Assembly (NCBI GenBank): GCA_947628025.1
Contig: CANQYH010000015.1
Coordinates: 1-22,177, forward strand
Direction of reading: 5' to 3'
Length of the DNA: 22,177 nucleotides
From: an uncultured Lachnospiraceae bacterium
Lineage (GTDB): Bacteria; Bacillota; Clostridia; Lachnospirales; Lachnospiraceae
This document shows positions 6,182 through 14,844 of this stretch, piece after piece. Within the stretch, counting starts at the first letter, position 1, and each line of letters begins with the position of its first letter. A program made the translations under genes and the position numbers. The notes under the pieces were generated by a model. It made no database searches, had not been told where the DNA came from, and saw only the letters and a list, made by a program, of their open reading frames with translations.

Positions 6182-8068
6182 ATGAGAATCAAAGTTTCCG
6201 ATTATATCGCAAAACAGTTAGTGGAGCATGGGATCACGCAGGTCTTTACGGTGACCGGCGGCGGGGCCATGCATTTAAACGACGCGCTGGGACATGAGCC
6301 GGGGCTCCATTGCCTCTATCAGCACCACGAACAGGCCTGCGCCATGGCGGCGGAGAGCTATGCCCGGATCCACAATACGATCGGCGCTCTGTGCGTGACG
6401 ACGGGGCCCGGCGGCACCAACGCGATCACCGGCGTCGTGGGCGGCTGGCTGGACTCGATCCCGATGCTGGTGCTGTCCGGCCAGGTCCGTTATGATACGA
6501 CGGCCCGCTGGTCCGGGGTAGGGATCCGGGCCATGGGCGACCAGGAGTTTGACATCACGAAAGCTGTCGACTGCATGACGAAGTACAGCGAGATGGTTAT
6601 CGATCCCATGCGTATCCGGTACTGCCTGGAAAAGGCGATCTATCTGGCGTATTCCGGCAGACCCGGACCAACCTGGCTGGATATCCCGCTGGACGTGCAG
6701 GGGGCCTATATCGAGACAGAGGAGCTGGAGGGTTTCGATGCGGCGGCCTATGAGGCGGAAAATGGCGGCCAGGGACTTCCGGGGAAAGTGACGGAGGAGA
6801 CCGTGCGGGAGATCATCGCGAAGATCCGCGCCGCGAAGCGTCCGGTCTTAAACGCCGGGAACGGCATCCGCATCGCCGGGGCCTATCCGGTCTTTGAGCA
6901 GGTCGTGAAGCTCTTGGGCGTACCGGTGGTGACGGGGTGGAACAGCCAGGACTGCATGTGCACGGACGATCCGCTGTACGTGGGCCGCGCCGGCAACATG
7001 GGCGACCGGCCGGGCAATTTCGCGGTGCAGAACAGCGATCTGGTCTTTTCGGTAGGGAGCCGCCTGAGCATCCGCCAGGTAGGGTTCAATTATAAGACCT
7101 GGGCGCGGGCCGCTTACGTGATCGTCAATGACATCGACCGGGAGGAGTTGAAAAAGCCCAGCGTTCACGCGGATATGCGGGTCCATGCCGACGCGAAGGA
7201 CCTGCTGGAAGCGATGGAGCGCGTGCTTCTGACGGAGGAGACGCCCGTGTTCGGCGGCGGGAAGGGCCTGCCGGGGATGAACTGGCTGGAGACCTGCCGT
7301 ATGTGGAAAGCAAAATACCCGGTGGTCCTGCCCAAGCATATGGCGCAGGACGACAGCCGTGAGGCCAATGTCTACGCGCTGGTGCAGGAACTGAGCAGCC
7401 GCCTTTTGGAAGATCAGATCACAGTCGTGGGCAACGGTTCTGCCTGCGTGGCGGGGGGACATGCCTATATTATAAAGAAAGGCCAGCGGTTTATCACCAA
7501 TTCGGCCATCGCTTCCATGGGCTACGACCTGCCGGCGGCCATCGGAGCCTGCCTGGCTGCCTACGACCCGCGGTTCCGCAGGGACGGCGATCCGGAGGAC
7601 ATCATTCTTTTGACCGGGGACGGCAGCATCCAGATGAACCTGCAGGAGCTGCAGACGATCATCCACCACCGGATGCCGGTCAAGATCTTCCTGATCAATA
7701 ACGGCGGCTACCATTCCATCCGCCAGAGCCAGAAGAATTTCTTCACGGGACCGCTGGTGGGTATCGGCGTGGACAGCGGGGACCTGAGCTTCCCGGATAT
7801 GGAGAAGCTGGCGGCCGCATATGGATATCCGTATGTGAAAGCCTGCCATAACAGCGAGCTGGGCGCGGCCATCGAGCGGACGTTGGCGATGAAAGGCCCG
7901 GCGATCTGCGAGGTTTTTGTGACGATGGACCAGAATTTTGAACCGAAGTCTTCCGGCAAGCGGCTGCCGGACGGGACGATGGTGTCGCCGCCTCTGGAGG
8001 ATCTTTCCCCGTTCCTGCCGGAAGCGGAGATGGATGCGATGATGATCATTCCCAGGATAAAGGAGTAG
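6182..8068 (+). CDS. ThDP-dependent acetolactate-synthase-like enzyme of polysaccharide cluster
   Basis: The 628-residue product has the three-domain layout of the acetolactate synthase/pyruvate decarboxylase superfamily. The N-terminal Pyr domain shows MRIKVSDYIAKQLVEHGI and the catalytic glutamate E50 in HHEQACAMAAESYAR. The C-terminal PP domain shows G479-D480-G481, then N506-N507 after 24 residues, the thiamine diphosphate/metal motif. The start at 6182 is the usual family start; a 50-residue upstream extension is low-complexity and precedes the likely transcription start. Its neighbours are an SDR and a sugar C-methyltransferase, not leucine/valine biosynthesis genes. A role in two-carbon branching of a nucleotide sugar, as known for YerE of yersiniose synthesis, is therefore more likely than housekeeping acetolactate synthesis. 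Sugar substrate and donor cannot be read from sequence. The stop abuts the next gene. Confidence 0.85.
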   Translation: MRIKVSDYIAKQLVEHGITQVFTVTGGGAMHLNDALGHEPGLHCLYQHHEQACAMAAESYARIHNTIGALCVTTGPGGTNAITGVVGGWLDSIPMLVLSGQVRYDTTARWSGVGIRAMGDQEFDITKAVDCMTKYSEMVIDPMRIRYCLEKAIYLAYSGRPGPTWLDIPLDVQGAYIETEELEGFDAAAYEAENGGQGLPGKVTEETVREIIAKIRAAKRPVLNAGNGIRIAGAYPVFEQVVKLLGVPVVTGWNSQDCMCTDDPLYVGRAGNMGDRPGNFAVQNSDLVFSVGSRLSIRQVGFNYKTWARAAYVIVNDIDREELKKPSVHADMRVHADAKDLLEAMERVLLTEETPVFGGGKGLPGMNWLETCRMWKAKYPVVLPKHMAQDDSREANVYALVQELSSRLLEDQITVVGNGSACVAGGHAYIIKKGQRFITNSAIASMGYDLPAAIGACLAAYDPRFRRDGDPEDIILLTGDGSIQMNLQELQTIIHHRMPVKIFLINNGGYHSIRQSQKNFFTGPLVGIGVDSGDLSFPDMEKLAAAYGYPYVKACHNSELGAAIERTLAMKGPAICEVFVTMDQNFEPKSSGKRLPDGTMVSPPLEDLSPFLPEAEMDAMMIIPRIKE

Positions 8069-8074
8069 ATGGAT

Positions 8075-9031
8075 ATGGATATGATAGTAACAGGAGCGAC
8101 CAGTTTTCTGGGACGCGCTATGATCAAGCGGCTGCTGCGGGACGGCCACCAGGTGTGGGCGGTCGTGCGGCCCGGATCGAAGAACAGGGCTTCCTTTGAA
8201 GAGGATGTGGCGGGCGGCCCCGATCTTCATATCGTGGAACTGGAGATGGAGCGGTTTGACTGTCTGCCGGAGAAGATCGGCCGGAAATGCGACGTATTTT
8301 TCCATTTCTGCTGGGACGGCGCGGGCAGCGAGAACCGCAAGAGAGCCGACATCCAGCAGAAGAACGCGGTGGATTCCAGGAAAGCGCTGCAGGCGGCGAA
8401 AGACCTGGGATGCCGGCGCTTCCTTTTCAGCGGCTCCCAGGCGGAGTACGGGGTGTGCCACAGCCTTATGACGGAAGAGACGGCGTGTTCCCCCGTGTCG
8501 GAATATGGGAAAGCGAAAGTGAATTTCGGCAGCTGGGCCACGGCGCAGGCGCAGGAGTGGCAGCGGTCGGGGATCTCGGACATGGAATATGTCCACACCC
8601 GGATCTTCAGCGTCTACGGACCGGGAGATCATGAGGGCTCCCTGGTCAACACCTGCCTGCGGACGTTCCTGGCGGACGGGGAGATGAAGATGGGCGCCTG
8701 CACCCAGATGTGGAATTTCCTTTATATCGACGATCTGGCGGAAGGGATGCTGGCGTTGGCGCTCTGCGGAAAAAAGGCCGGCGGTTATTACAACCTGGCG
8801 GCAGGCCGGGACGCCACGATGCCGCTGAGAGAGTATGTGGAGGAGATGCGCCGCCTGTGCGGAGGAAAGGGCAGTACGGTTTACGGAGAACTGCCGCCGA
8901 ACGCCGAGGGACAGGCCCAGTTGATCCCGGATATCACGAAGATTACGGAAACGACCGGATGGAAGCCGTGCGTGAGTTTTGCGGAGGGGATCGGGCGGAT
9001 GCTGGCCCTGATGGAGGGACAGCCGCGGTAA
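8075..9031 (+). CDS. SDR-family NAD(P)-dependent sugar epimerase/reductase
   Basis: This 318-residue protein is an extended short-chain dehydrogenase. The Rossmann nucleotide loop is TGATSFLG (6-13), the serine region is FSGSQAEYG (118-126), and the active-site pair is Y144-x3-K148 in SEYGKAKVN. These proteins oxidise, reduce or epimerise nucleotide-sugar keto groups. Three ATG codons lie close together (8069, 8075, 8081); AGGAG at 8061-8065, overlapping the stop of the previous gene, is nine bases from 8075, so that start is preferred. The tight coupling argues that it acts on the same sugar as the ThDP enzyme, for example reducing a branched keto intermediate as YerF does. That step is inference; a 4-epimerase or dehydratase role is possible. 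Confidence 0.87.
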   Translation: MDMIVTGATSFLGRAMIKRLLRDGHQVWAVVRPGSKNRASFEEDVAGGPDLHIVELEMERFDCLPEKIGRKCDVFFHFCWDGAGSENRKRADIQQKNAVDSRKALQAAKDLGCRRFLFSGSQAEYGVCHSLMTEETACSPVSEYGKAKVNFGSWATAQAQEWQRSGISDMEYVHTRIFSVYGPGDHEGSLVNTCLRTFLADGEMKMGACTQMWNFLYIDDLAEGMLALALCGKKAGGYYNLAAGRDATMPLREYVEEMRRLCGGKGSTVYGELPPNAEGQAQLIPDITKITETTGWKPCVSFAEGIGRMLALMEGQPR

Positions 9032-9096
9032 AAAGCGCCAAAGAGAAGCCGGATCGAACCTTTCATGAACGGATGATGAGAGAAAGGGGTTATAAT

Positions 9097-10296
9097 ATGG
9101 AAAGAAAGACCTGTATCGTATGCGGGCACCGTCTGCCGGAGCAGCCCCTGCTGCGCTTTGACGGTATGCCAGCATCAGCTCAGGGTATCCCGGACGCGAC
9201 GGAGGTTTCGGAGGACCATGGGATCACGCTGCGCCTCTACCAGTGCCAGGGCTGCGGGCTCACGCAGGTGGACGGCGAGCCGGTGGAGTATTACCGGGAT
9301 GTGATCCGTACCGGCGGGTCTTCCACGACAATGGTGGAGATGCGGAACCGCCAGTACAGCCATATGATCCGCCGTTACCACCTGGAGGGGAAGAAATTCC
9401 TGGAAGTAGGCTGCGGCCGCGGCGAGTTTTTGAAGATGCTGGAGGCTTTTCCGGTGGAGGCCTACGGCGTGGAACACAGCCCGGCGCTGGCGGAAACGGC
9501 CAGGGCCAACGGGCTGCGGGTATTTGACGGGTTTACGGAAACAGCGGATACGGTTCTGGGCGACGCCGGCCCCTACGATGTGTTTTTGTCCTTTAATTTT
9601 CTGGAGCACCAGCCGGATCCCGGCGTGATGCTGGACTGCATCCGGCGGAACCTGACAGAAGACGGCATGGGGCTGGTGACGGTCCCCAGCCTGGACGACA
9701 TTCTTCAGTACGACGGTTATTATGAATTGATCCGCGATCATATTGCCTACTATACGTTTGACACGCTGCGGTACCTGCTGGAGCTGCATGGATTTGAGGT
9801 GCTGGAGGAGGAGCTGGTCAATCGGGACACGCTGGCGATGATCGTGCGCAGGAAACAGCCGTCTGAAAACGGCGGCGAAGCGGGAAAAGAGTCCGACCGG
9901 GCCGCGGTCACGCCTGCCGATTTTTCCGTTTGGGACCAGAGTTTTGCCCGGATCCGGGACCAGCTGCTGGGATGGACGGAAGAAATCCGGCGGCAGGGCA
10001 GGACCCTGGCGATCTGGGGAGCCAGCCATCAGGCCTTTACGCTGGCGGCGACGACCTGTCTGGGAGAACGGACGGCGTATATCATCGATTCCGCGCCGTT
10101 TAAGCAGGGCCGTTTTGCGCCGGCTTCGCACCTGCCGATCGTGTCGCCCGACGATGCGCAGGAGCATCCGGCGGACTGCTTTTTGATCATGGCGCCGGGG
10201 TATACGGAAGAGATATTCGCCACGATCCGCCGGCGTTTCGGAGAAAAAACGCGGGTGTGGACCCTGCGCAGCGACGCGCTGAAAGAATTGACGTGA
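9097..10296 (+). CDS. Sugar C-methyltransferase (TylC3-like, three domains)
   Basis: The 399-residue product has all three parts of the NDP-hexose C-methyltransferase family. An N-terminal zinc-binding domain has C6/C9 (CIVC) and C50/C53 (CQGC). The SAM-binding Rossmann domain has FLEVGCGRGE (101-110) and the acidic end of strand two in GVEHS. The C-terminal Methyltransf_14-type domain has IWGASHQAF (306-314) and YIIDSAPFKQGRFAP (328-342). RDHIAYYTFDTL (213-224) matches the conserved His/Tyr active-site segment of this family. AAAGGGG lies seven bases before the chosen ATG; two in-frame ATGs at 9073 and 9076 lack a site. The family uses SAM to methylate a carbon next to a keto group on nucleotide 4-keto-6-deoxy sugars. 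The target here is unknown. Confidence 0.88.
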   Translation: MERKTCIVCGHRLPEQPLLRFDGMPASAQGIPDATEVSEDHGITLRLYQCQGCGLTQVDGEPVEYYRDVIRTGGSSTTMVEMRNRQYSHMIRRYHLEGKKFLEVGCGRGEFLKMLEAFPVEAYGVEHSPALAETARANGLRVFDGFTETADTVLGDAGPYDVFLSFNFLEHQPDPGVMLDCIRRNLTEDGMGLVTVPSLDDILQYDGYYELIRDHIAYYTFDTLRYLLELHGFEVLEEELVNRDTLAMIVRRKQPSENGGEAGKESDRAAVTPADFSVWDQSFARIRDQLLGWTEEIRRQGRTLAIWGASHQAFTLAATTCLGERTAYIIDSAPFKQGRFAPASHLPIVSPDDAQEHPADCFLIMAPGYTEEIFATIRRRFGEKTRVWTLRSDALKELT

Positions 10297-10397
10297 GGAG
10301 ATCCCTGCATTTGAGGGAAACTGTATGGGATCACAGGAACCTATGAGAGGAACCACCGGATCTGACCGGGGTATGGGAAGTGAAAAGTGAGGAACAG

Positions 10398-11504
10398 ATG
10401 AAGACGATCAGTGTCGTAGTACCCTGTTATAATGAAGAGGAAAATGTAAAGGCGCTGGCAGACGCCCTGCGGGAAATGTTTGAAGAAGATCTGCCCAATT
10501 ATCGGTATGAGATCATTTTTATTGACAACGATTCGAAAGATCATACGCGGGACATCATCCGCCGGCTGTGCGCGGACGACCGGAATATCCGCGGGATCTT
10601 CAACGCCAAAAATTTCGGCCAGTTTAATTCGCCGTATTACGCCATGCTCCAGAGCAGCGGAGACTGTACGATCCTGATGGCGGCGGATTTCCAGGATCCG
10701 ATGGACCTGGTCCCCAAGTTCGTGCATGAATGGGAGAATGGTTATAAGATCGTGATCGGCATCAAGAAATCCAGCAAAGAAAGTAAATTCATGTACTGGC
10801 TCCGGGGCTGCTATTACAAGATCATCAAGAAGCTGTCGGATGTGGAACAGATCGAGCAGTTCACGGGCTACGGCCTTTATGACGCGAAATTTATCCAGGT
10901 ATTGAGGGAACTGGACGACCCGACGCCGTTTCTGCGCGGCATCGTGGCGGAGCTGGGTTTCCGGCGCAAGGAGATCCCCTACGAGCAGCCGAAGCGGCGG
11001 GCCGGCAAGACCAGCAATAATTTCTACCGGCTTTACGACGCGGCCATGCTAAGCATCACTTCCTATACGAAAGCGGGGATCCGGCTGGCGACGTTTCTCG
11101 GTCTGTTCAGCTGTATGGCCAGTTTTGTCGTAGCACTGGTCTATCTGGTCATGAAGCTGATCTGGTGGGACCGCTTCCAGGCTGGGATGACGCCGATGCT
11201 GCTGGGGATGCTGTTTTTGGGATCGGTGCAGATCTTCTTTATCGGCATGATCGGCGAGTATGTACTCTCCATCAATCAGAGGGTGATGAAGCGGCCCCTG
11301 GTCGTGGAGGAGGAGCGGATCAATTTCCCCAGGAAACGGGACCGGGACGGCCGCGGGGACCGGGGAGAACGGTACGAGAAAGACGGCCGCGGTGATAAGA
11401 ACGGCAAGAACGACGGTTATAAGAAGTCCCGCCGTCCGGACCGTCCGAACAAAAACGCGAAAGACGTGAAGATGACGGTGGACGATAAGACGCAGGAGAG
11501 CTGA
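10398..11504 (+). CDS. Membrane GT2 glycosyltransferase (GtrB/DPM1-like) with charged tail
   Basis: The 368-residue product starts ISVVVPCYNEEENV and has the GT2 metal and nucleotide motifs D43-N-D45 and QDPMD (99-103), the latter close to the QDPP signature of polyprenyl-phosphate sugar transferases. RAGKTSNNFYRLYD (201-214) fits the conserved Arg/Gly/Ser segment before the membrane part. Two transmembrane helices follow (about 229-254 and 266-290). Such enzymes load a sugar onto undecaprenyl phosphate at the cytoplasmic face for later transfer outside. The last 58 residues are an odd tail of alternating Lys/Arg/Asp/Gly, probably disordered and cytosolic. The ATG at 10398 has GAGG close upstream; a GTG at 10380 is possible and adds six residues. 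Confidence 0.9.
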   Translation: MKTISVVVPCYNEEENVKALADALREMFEEDLPNYRYEIIFIDNDSKDHTRDIIRRLCADDRNIRGIFNAKNFGQFNSPYYAMLQSSGDCTILMAADFQDPMDLVPKFVHEWENGYKIVIGIKKSSKESKFMYWLRGCYYKIIKKLSDVEQIEQFTGYGLYDAKFIQVLRELDDPTPFLRGIVAELGFRRKEIPYEQPKRRAGKTSNNFYRLYDAAMLSITSYTKAGIRLATFLGLFSCMASFVVALVYLVMKLIWWDRFQAGMTPMLLGMLFLGSVQIFFIGMIGEYVLSINQRVMKRPLVVEEERINFPRKRDRDGRGDRGERYEKDGRGDKNGKNDGYKKSRRPDRPNKNAKDVKMTVDDKTQES

Positions 11505-11551
11505 AAAGCGTCCCCGGCGGGAAGACTACAGGAAAACGGAGTTTAAGACGC

Positions 11552-13813
11552 ATGAAATTTAAGATCGACGTGGTCCGGATCCGGGAAAATTCCATCCAGC
11601 TCAACGGCTGGGTCGTCGGAAAAACGCCCGAGTCCAGACCCGCTTTTCTGGTACTGGATCAGAACCGTCAGAAAGTGAAGATGAAATATGTCTCCACCCG
11701 CAGGGACGACGTGAGCCAGATCTATTATAAGAAGATCTACGACAGGGACTTTGGCTTCGATATCCAGTTCCCGTACGAGAGGGGCAGAGATTACTGGCTG
11801 CTGATCCGCTGCGACGGCCGCATCCGGCGGATCCGGTTCAATGAGAAACTGATCGCGAAGCGTTCCAGCGTAGCTTATAAGAGGTTGGAAAAGATCCGCG
11901 ATCTGATGAATATGGAGACCGTGCATGTAGCCGTGGAGTTCTGGAAGAAACACGGCTTAAAGGCGTTATTTCTAAAGTCCAAGCATAAGCTGCAGGGCAT
12001 CGACAATGATTACGAGTACGCGGAATGGTACGATCTGACGAAGCCCACCCGGGAGGAACTGGACGCGCAGCGGGCGGAGAAATGGGAGAATGGTCCGCGG
12101 TTTTCCATCGTGATGCCGGTCTATCTGGCCCCGAAAGAGTATCTGAAAGTCATGCTGGACTCGATCCTGGCCCAGACCTACCCCAACTGGGAGCTGTGCA
12201 TCGCGGACGGCAGCCCTGCGGGGAAGACCTCTGAAGCTCTGGTGAGATCTTATATGGAAAAGGACGGCCGCATCCGCTACCAGGCGCTGGGGAAAAACGG
12301 CGGCATCTCCGAGAACACCAACGCGGCCATCGCCATGGCGGGCGGGGATTATATCGCGCTGGCAGACCAGGACGACGCGATGCCGGAACACGCGCTTTAC
12401 GAGTGCGCGAGGACGATCCGGGAGCATCCGGACTGCGACGTGATCTATTCCGACGAGGACAAGATGGACATGGACGGCGGGGCGTTGTTCGACCCGCATT
12501 TCAAGCCGGATTTTAATCCGGATCTTCTGCGCAGCGTCAATTATATCTGCCATCAGTTCGTGGTCCGCAGGGACCTGCTGGAGCGGGTCGGAGGCTTCCG
12601 CAGGGAATTCGACGGCGCGCAGGACTACGACCTGATCCTGCGCTGTACGGAACAGGCGAAAGAGATTCGCCATATTCCGAAGGTGCTGTACCACTGGCGC
12701 TGTCACCAGGGCTCTACGGCCAGCAATCCCCAGAGCAAGCTGTATGCGTTCGAGGCGGGCTCCCGGGCGGTCATGGAGCATTACCGGCGGCTGGGCATCC
12801 CGGCCCTGAAAGTGGAGAAAGGCGTGGATTACGGCATCTACCATACCACTTTCGAGATCGTGGGCGAACCGCTGGTTTCCGTGATCATCCCGAATAAGGA
12901 CCACCATACGGATCTGGATCTCTGCGTGCGGTCGATCCTGACGAAATGCACCTATAAGAATCTGGAATTTGTCGTGGTGGAGAATAACAGCCGGGAAGCG
13001 GAGACATTCGATTATTACGAAAAGATACAAAAAGAATTCCCCCGGGTTCGTGTGGTCCGCTGGGAGCGGGAGTTTAATTTTTCCGCGATCAACAATTTCG
13101 GTGTCCGCCACGCCAAAGGGGAATATCTGCTGTTTTTAAATAACGACACGGAGCCGATCGCTCCGAACTTCATCGAGGAGATGCTGGGCTTCTGCCAGCG
13201 GGAGGACGTGGGAGCTGTGGGAGCCAGACTGCTCTACGAGGACGATACGATCCAGCACGCCGGCGTCGTGGTCGGGTTCGGCGGCATTGCGGGCCATACG
13301 TTCATCGGGCTCCACGAGGCGGAGAACAGTTATTTCCACCGGGCCATGTGCGCCCAGGATTACAGCGCCGTCACCGCGGCCTGCATGATGAGCAAAAGGT
13401 CCGTTTTTGAGGCGGCGGGCGGTTTCAGCGAGGAGCTGGCCGTGGCGTTCAACGACATCGATTACTGCATGAAAGTGCGGGCCCTGGATAAACTGGTGGT
13501 CTACGCGCCCTACGCGCTCCTCTACCATTACGAATCCAAATCCCGGGGGCTGGAGGATACGCCGGAGAAAGTGGACCGCTTTAACCACGAGGTGGCGAAG
13601 TTTGCGCGGAAATGGCCGGATATCCTGCGGGACGGCGATCCTTACTACAATCCGAACCTGACCCTGCGCAAGTCCAATTTCGCGCTTCGGGACCTTTTAA
13701 AAGAAAAGATCGGCGAACCCTATCCGGTGCATCCGACGATCCGCAAATATATGGAAGAGGAGGAAGAGGCGCATGTCCGAAAAACAGGCGACGGTGATCA
13801 TCCCGAATTATAA
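11552..13813 (+). CDS. Tandem-domain GT2 glycosyltransferase
   Basis: The 753-residue protein has an N-terminal beta-rich accessory domain (about 1-170) followed by two GT2 catalytic domains. Domain one starts at FSIVMPVYLAPKEYL (about 184) and contains ADQDDA (271-276) and the SDEDK pair; domain two starts at LVSVIIPNKDHHTD (about 441) and contains NNDTEP (530-535) and FNDIDYCMK, the ED-like catalytic region. Both have intact DXD-like motifs, so it may add two sugars in succession, as known for bifunctional wall-polymer transferases. No membrane helix is seen, so it probably acts on lipid-linked acceptor from the cytosol. CGGAG lies ten bases before the ATG. The last 41 nt overlap the next transferase gene, implying translational coupling. 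Confidence 0.92.
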   Translation: MKFKIDVVRIRENSIQLNGWVVGKTPESRPAFLVLDQNRQKVKMKYVSTRRDDVSQIYYKKIYDRDFGFDIQFPYERGRDYWLLIRCDGRIRRIRFNEKLIAKRSSVAYKRLEKIRDLMNMETVHVAVEFWKKHGLKALFLKSKHKLQGIDNDYEYAEWYDLTKPTREELDAQRAEKWENGPRFSIVMPVYLAPKEYLKVMLDSILAQTYPNWELCIADGSPAGKTSEALVRSYMEKDGRIRYQALGKNGGISENTNAAIAMAGGDYIALADQDDAMPEHALYECARTIREHPDCDVIYSDEDKMDMDGGALFDPHFKPDFNPDLLRSVNYICHQFVVRRDLLERVGGFRREFDGAQDYDLILRCTEQAKEIRHIPKVLYHWRCHQGSTASNPQSKLYAFEAGSRAVMEHYRRLGIPALKVEKGVDYGIYHTTFEIVGEPLVSVIIPNKDHHTDLDLCVRSILTKCTYKNLEFVVVENNSREAETFDYYEKIQKEFPRVRVVRWEREFNFSAINNFGVRHAKGEYLLFLNNDTEPIAPNFIEEMLGFCQREDVGAVGARLLYEDDTIQHAGVVVGFGGIAGHTFIGLHEAENSYFHRAMCAQDYSAVTAACMMSKRSVFEAAGGFSEELAVAFNDIDYCMKVRALDKLVVYAPYALLYHYESKSRGLEDTPEKVDRFNHEVAKFARKWPDILRDGDPYYNPNLTLRKSNFALRDLLKEKIGEPYPVHPTIRKYMEEEEEAHVRKTGDGDHPEL

Positions 13814-14765
13814 CGGGCTTCCGTTTCTGGGTGTGTGTCTGGACGCGCTCCAGAGACAGACCTGCCGGGATTTCGATATCCTGGTGGTGGACAACGGCTC
13901 CACCGACGGCAGCGCAGAGTGGCTGAAGTCCCGGGGCATCCCGACGCTTTGCCTGGATCATAATACCGGTTTTTCCGGAGCGGTCAACGCGGGGATCCGG
14001 GCGGTTTCGACGCCTTACGTGCTGCTTTTGAACAACGATACCGAGGCCGAGCCGGAGTTTGTGGGGGAACTTTTGGCCTCGATCAGGCGTTCCCGGCGGA
14101 TCTTCGCGGTCACCAGCAAGATGATCCAGATGTACCACAGGGAACTGATGGACGACGCCGGGGATATGTTCTGCCTCATGGGATGGGCCTATCAGCGGGG
14201 CGTGGGGCGTTCCAGCCGCGGCTATAACCGGGAGCGGGAGGTGTTTTCCGCCTGTGCCGGGGCCGCGATCTACCGGCGGGAGGTCTTTGAGGAGATCGGC
14301 CTTTTCGACGAGCGGCATTTCGCCTATCTGGAGGACCTGGACGTCAGCTATCGCGCCAAAATCTGCGGCTATCACATCCGTTACTGCCCTTCGGCGGTGG
14401 TTTATCATGTGGGCAGCGGCACCAGCGGCTCCAAATACAACGCGTTCAAGGTCCGTCTGGCCGCCCGCAACAGTCTCTACGTGGACTATAAGAACATGCC
14501 CTGGCCCCAGCTTTTGATCAACGCGCTGCCGATCGCGGCGGGCGTCGCGGTGAAATACGGTTTTTTCAAAAAAATAGGCTATGAAAAAGAGTTTTTGTCG
14601 GGCGTAAAAGAGGGGCTGTCCACGTTGTCTTCCTGCAAACGCGTCGTTTACCGGAGAGAACACCTGGACAATTATCTCTCCATCCAGTGGGAGCTGACTG
14701 CGGGCGCATTTTTGTATGTGTACGAATTTGTCAGGAGACAGTTAGGAAAAATTCCCAAAAATTAA
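13773..14765 (+). CDS. GT2 glycosyltransferase (rhamnosyltransferase-like)
   Basis: This 330-residue protein has the single-domain layout of WbbL/RfbF-type GT2 rhamnosyltransferases: ATVIIPNYNGLPFL at the start, VVDNGSTDGS (38-47), the LLNNDTEAEP metal site with D89, and the catalytic EDLDVSYRA region (187-195) followed by VYHVGSGTSG (210-219). The C-terminal part has a weakly hydrophobic helix (about 248-262) and a membrane-associating end. The ATG has GAGGAGG-like sequence upstream inside the preceding gene, which it overlaps. It probably transfers one sugar in the repeat unit made by this cluster. Rhamnose as donor is a family-level guess, because no dTDP-rhamnose genes are in the window. 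Confidence 0.9.
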   Translation: MSEKQATVIIPNYNGLPFLGVCLDALQRQTCRDFDILVVDNGSTDGSAEWLKSRGIPTLCLDHNTGFSGAVNAGIRAVSTPYVLLLNNDTEAEPEFVGELLASIRRSRRIFAVTSKMIQMYHRELMDDAGDMFCLMGWAYQRGVGRSSRGYNREREVFSACAGAAIYRREVFEEIGLFDERHFAYLEDLDVSYRAKICGYHIRYCPSAVVYHVGSGTSGSKYNAFKVRLAARNSLYVDYKNMPWPQLLINALPIAAGVAVKYGFFKKIGYEKEFLSGVKEGLSTLSSCKRVVYRREHLDNYLSIQWELTAGAFLYVYEFVRRQLGKIPKN

Positions 14766-14798
14766 GAGAATTTTAATACCCCGCGCAGGAAATTCATG

Positions 14799-14804
14799 TA
14801 TAAT
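14799..14804 (+). promoter_or_regulatory. Possible internal promoter before the sugar phosphotransferase gene
   Basis: A perfect TATAAT sits in the 79-bp gap between two cluster genes, about 40 nt before the next ATG, in a locally AT-rich stretch. I find no good -35 at 16-18 bases, so this is a suggestion that the distal genes can be expressed separately. Confidence 0.4.
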
Positions 14805-14844
14805 GTATGGGACATAGCTCACATTATTTTTTGGGTGAAAGCTT

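Noticed and set aside
6848..9175. 775-residue open frame on the minus strand
   Set aside because: It lies antisense to the ThDP and SDR genes, has Arg/His/Leu-rich composition typical of GC-rich shadow frames, and lacks a ribosome site or recognisable domain.
10325..10390. 21-codon frame between the methyltransferase and GT2 genes
   Set aside because: It has an AGGGA-like site but no recognisable content; a leader peptide is possible but unsupported.
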